Source: Gammaproteobacteria bacterium (GTDB taxonomy: Bacteria > Pseudomonadota > Gammaproteobacteria > Acidiferrobacterales > Sulfurifustaceae). Taken from it: 64,000 nt of DNA. The stretch spans positions 1-64,000 of the forward strand of contig JACQFZ010000042.1 in the NCBI GenBank assembly GCA_016199745.1, given 5' to 3'. Numbering within the stretch: position 1 is the first letter of the stretch; each line of letters opens with the position of its first letter. Shown here piece by piece: positions 61,334-64,000 of this stretch. The notes beneath the pieces were generated by a model that had not been told where the DNA came from, did no database searches, and was given only the letters and a program-made list of their open reading frames with translations. The translations under genes and the position numbers were made by a program.

Positions 61334-63142
61334 ATGAGCGGTTGGAATCAAGAACGCATCCGGAATTTCTCCATCATCGCCCACATCGATCACGGCAAGT
61401 CGACGCTGGCCGATCGATTCATTCAGATTTGCGGTGGATTGGAAGAACGCGAGATGCAAGCGCAGGTGCTCGACTCGATGGACCTCGAGCGCGAACGCGG
61501 CATCACTATCAAAGCGCAGAGCGTAGCGCTGACCTACAAAGCGCGCGACGGCCTATTGTATCGCCTCAACATGATCGATACGCCCGGACACGTCGACTTT
61601 TCTTACGAAGTCTCGCGGTCGTTGACCGCCTGTGACGGTGCATTGCTGGTAGTCGACGCATCGCAGGGCGTGCAGGCGCAGACGGTCGCCAATTGTTATA
61701 CCGCCGCCGAGCTCAATTTAGAAATTTTGCCGGTGCTGAACAAAATCGATCTGCCGGCGGCCGATCCGCAGCGTGCGATCAGCGAGATCGAGGACATCAT
61801 CGGCATCGATGCCGGCCATGCAATACCGGTCAGTGCCAAGACCGGCGTTGGTGTACCGGAAATTCTCGAGGCCCTCATCGCTCGCATCCCGGCGCCGCGC
61901 GGCGATGCCGATGCGCCGCTCAAGGCGTTGATCATCGATTCCTGGTTCGATAATTACTTGGGCACCGTTTCGCTGGTGCGCGTCATGGAAGGACGGCTTG
62001 CGCCGCGCGACAAAATTCGCCTCATGGCTACCGGTCGCGATTATATCGCTGAGCAAATCGGTATCTTCACGCCGAAACGCAAGCCGGTTGAAGTCTTGGC
62101 GGCGGGCGAGGTCGGTTATGTGATCGCCGGTATCAAAGATGTACGCAGTGCCCGTGTCGGCGACACGATTACATTGGCGCATCGGCCGGCGGTGACGCCG
62201 TTGCCGGGTTTCAAAGAAATCAAGCCGCGCGTGTTCGCCGGCGTTTATCCGATCGAGGCGCATGACTACGACAACTTCCGCGATGCTCTCGGCAAGCTCT
62301 CGTTGAATGACGCGTCACTGAATTACGAGCCGGAGACATCGCAGGCGCTGGGTTTCGGTTTCCGTTGCGGCTTCCTCGGCATGCTGCATATGGAAATTAT
62401 CCAAGAACGGTTGGAGCGCGAATACGGGCTGAACCTCATCACGACGGCGCCGACAGTGGTGTACGAAGTGGTCACGGCCAAGGCTGAGGTGTTGCGCGTC
62501 GAGAATCCAGCAAAGTTGCCCGACCCATCGCAAATCGAAGAAATTCGCGAGCCGATCATTCGCGCCACGATCTTGGTGCCGCAGGAATATGTTGGTGGTG
62601 TTATTGGTCTGTGTGTCGAGAAGCGCGGCGTGCAGAAAGACATGCTCTACCACGGCCGCCAGGCGATGTTGACTTACGAGTTGCCGCTGAACGAAGTCGT
62701 GCTCGATTTCTTCGATCGCTTGAAATCGGTCAGCCGCGGCTACGCCTCGTTCGACTACGAGCTCATCGAATTTCGTCCGTCCGATGTTTGCAAGCTTGAC
62801 GTGCTGATCAACGGCGATAAAGTGGATGCATTGTCGGTGATTGTGCATCGGCAGCAGACCGACTATCGCGGTCGCGAGCTGGTCAAGAAGTTGCGCGAGC
62901 TCATTCCGCGGCAGATGTTCGACGTCGCCATTCAAGCGGCGATCGGTTCAAAGGTTATCGCTCGCGAGACCGTCAAAGCCTTGCGCAAGAACGTTACGGC
63001 AAAATGTTACGGCGGCGATATCTCGCGTAAACGTAAACTGCTGGAAAGACAGAAAGAAGGTAAAAAGCGCATGAAGCAATTAGGATCTGTCGAAATTCCG
63101 CAAGAAGCATTTCTCGCGGTACTGCGAGTGGACGACAAATAG
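61334..63142 (+). CDS. lepA: Elongation factor 4 (LepA)
   Basis: Translational GTPase that acts on stalled or initiating ribosomes. The 602 residues have the G1 loop [13 protein letters not shown] (about 15-27), the G2 region [13 protein letters not shown]3 DTPGHVDF and G4 NKIDLP (about 135-140). EF-G-like domains III and V follow, and then the LepA-specific C-terminal domain with [22 protein letters not shown]. Length matches E. coli (599). The usual neighbour lepB follows 2 nt later. Confidence 0.97.
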   Translation: MSGWNQERIRNFSIIAHIDHGKSTLADRFIQICGGLEEREMQAQVLDSMDLERERGITIKAQSVALTYKARDGLLYRLNMIDTPGHVDFSYEVSRSLTACDGALLVVDASQGVQAQTVANCYTAAELNLEILPVLNKIDLPAADPQRAISEIEDIIGIDAGHAIPVSAKTGVGVPEILEALIARIPAPRGDADAPLKALIIDSWFDNYLGTVSLVRVMEGRLAPRDKIRLMATGRDYIAEQIGIFTPKRKPVEVLAAGEVGYVIAGIKDVRSARVGDTITLAHRPAVTPLPGFKEIKPRVFAGVYPIEAHDYDNFRDALGKLSLNDASLNYEPETSQALGFGFRCGFLGMLHMEIIQERLEREYGLNLITTAPTVVYEVVTAKAEVLRVENPAKLPDPSQIEEIREPIIRATILVPQEYVGGVIGLCVEKRGVQKDMLYHGRQAMLTYELPLNEVVLDFFDRLKSVSRGYASFDYELIEFRPSDVCKLDVLINGDKVDALSVIVHRQQTDYRGRELVKKLRELIPRQMFDVAIQAAIGSKVIARETVKALRKNVTAKCYGGDISRKRKLLERQKEGKKRMKQLGSVEIPQEAFLAVLRVDDK

Positions 63143-63144
63143 CT

Positions 63145-63978
63145 ATGGATTTTTCTCTCGTATTGTTCGTACTAGTGTGTGCCACCGGCTTGATCTGGGG
63201 GTTGGATCGGTTTGCGTGGGCGGGTGCACGTGCGCGTGCCGCTAAAGCCGCCGCCCAATCGGACGGCGACGATGCGGCGCGCCGAGCCGCTGCTAAAGAA
63301 CCGCTTTATGTGGAATACGCGCGCGCGTTCTTCCCGGTTATCTTGATCGTGTTTCTGCTGCGTTCGTTCGTGGTCGAACCATTTCGGATTCCATCAGGTT
63401 CAATGTTGCCGAGTCTGCACATTGGCGACTTCATCCTCGTGAATAAATTTTCCTATGGCTTGCGTCTGCCGGTTATCAATAAAAAAATTATCCCAGTTGG
63501 CGATCCACAACGCGGCGATGTGATCGTGTTTCGCTTTCCGGGCGACGAGTCGGTTAACTATATCAAGCGGGTTATCGGTTTGCCCGGTGATCGCGTTGTC
63601 TATGAAGGCAAAAAAATCTACGTTAACGGCCGTCTAATGCCGTACGAACCGATCGGCCAATATACGGTTCAACAAAATGACGAACCGCAGTACAGCGCTG
63701 TCCGGAATCTGGAAAAGTTGGATGGTGTCGAACACGAAATACTCCTATCGTCGCGGGTCGATTTGACGCCGCCGCCGTTCGTTGTTCCGGCTGGGCATTA
63801 TTTCGTGATGGGCGACAATCGCGACCACAGTAACGATAGTCGCTACTGGGGCTATGTCCCGCAGGAAAATCTCGTGGGCAAGGCGTTTCTTATCTGGTTC
63901 TCGTGTGACTACTCGCACCAGGGCGCTTGGCCTTGTCCGCGGGTTGCGTTTGACCGTATCGGCAACATCATTCACTGA
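63145..63978 (+). CDS. lepB: Signal peptidase I
   Basis: Inner-membrane serine peptidase that removes signal peptides from exported proteins, including substrates of the T2SS. The 277 residues have two N-terminal membrane segments (about 2-20 and 60-77). The nucleophile is Ser in FRIPSGSMLPSLHIGDF (about 84-100), and the general-base Lys is in YIKRVIGLPGDRV (about 140-152), with MGDNRDHSNDSRYWGYVP near 227. Shorter than E. coli LepB (324) because of smaller loops. The start is ATG 63145, 2 nt after lepA. The last 22 bases of the window hold nothing I recognise. Confidence 0.96.
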   Translation: MDFSLVLFVLVCATGLIWGLDRFAWAGARARAAKAAAQSDGDDAARRAAAKEPLYVEYARAFFPVILIVFLLRSFVVEPFRIPSGSMLPSLHIGDFILVNKFSYGLRLPVINKKIIPVGDPQRGDVIVFRFPGDESVNYIKRVIGLPGDRVVYEGKKIYVNGRLMPYEPIGQYTVQQNDEPQYSAVRNLEKLDGVEHEILLSSRVDLTPPPFVVPAGHYFVMGDNRDHSNDSRYWGYVPQENLVGKAFLIWFSCDYSHQGAWPCPRVAFDRIGNIIH

Positions 63979-64000
63979 GCTGCTACTATTGAATCAATCC

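Overview
The window looks like the chromosome of a gammaproteobacterium. The evidence is the gene order rpsB-tsf-pyrH-frr-uppS-cdsA-dxr-rseP-bamA-skp-lpxD-fabZ-lpxA-lpxB, the block dnaE-accA-tilS-pyrG-kdsA-eno-ftsB, a complete type II secretion operon and a rpoE-rseA-rseB-mucD operon. Base composition is GC-rich and even. I cannot name the genus from sequence alone. Almost everything is core, housekeeping or envelope biology. The accessory material is an IS fragment at the left edge and two intergenic repeat islands.

Layout. 1-2000: the end of an IS5-type element that has cut the 3' end of a KimA-like potassium transporter gene. 2052-3643: phhB and an M48 protease, divergent from orn. 4291-4368: a short palindromic repeat between orn and queG. 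5587-8778: nnr-tsaE-amidase, convergent with glnD-map (8805-12268). 12382-26356: the rpsB-to-lpxB block, covering translation factors, isoprenoid and phospholipid precursors, outer-membrane assembly and lipid A. 26357-27172: the first repeat island. 27173-38873: gspN to gspC on the minus strand (the type II secretion system), with a DUF3187 gene upstream. 40119-50223: dnaE to ftsB. 50224-50750: the second repeat island. 50751-55849: ygfZ divergent from sdhCDAB-sdhE-ygfX. 55803-57476: nadB. 57613-63978: a sigma-E-type promoter, rpoE-rseA-rseB-mucD, a terminator, then lepA-lepB.

How the parts fit. Much of the window serves the envelope: BamA and Skp for outer-membrane proteins, LpxA/LpxB/LpxD and KdsA for LPS, UppS for the lipid carrier, the amidase for cell separation, the T2SS for export, LepB and RseP for membrane proteolysis, and the sigma-E operon to monitor envelope stress. 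Compared with the usual lpxB-rnhB-dnaE order, the T2SS operon sits between lpxB and dnaE, and rnhB is not seen here.

Most unusual signal. Three copies (A 26355-26642, B 26888-27170, C 50475-50749) of a repeat of about 280 nt fold into the same multi-branched structure. Stem sequences change between copies while pairing, loops and even a mismatch position are kept, which is a compensatory-change signature. Together with a shorter palindromic repeat (three copies) these elements occupy three of the five convergent gene junctions, abut the stop codons, and in one case supply the stop codon. I know of no named family for the large element, but I could not search.
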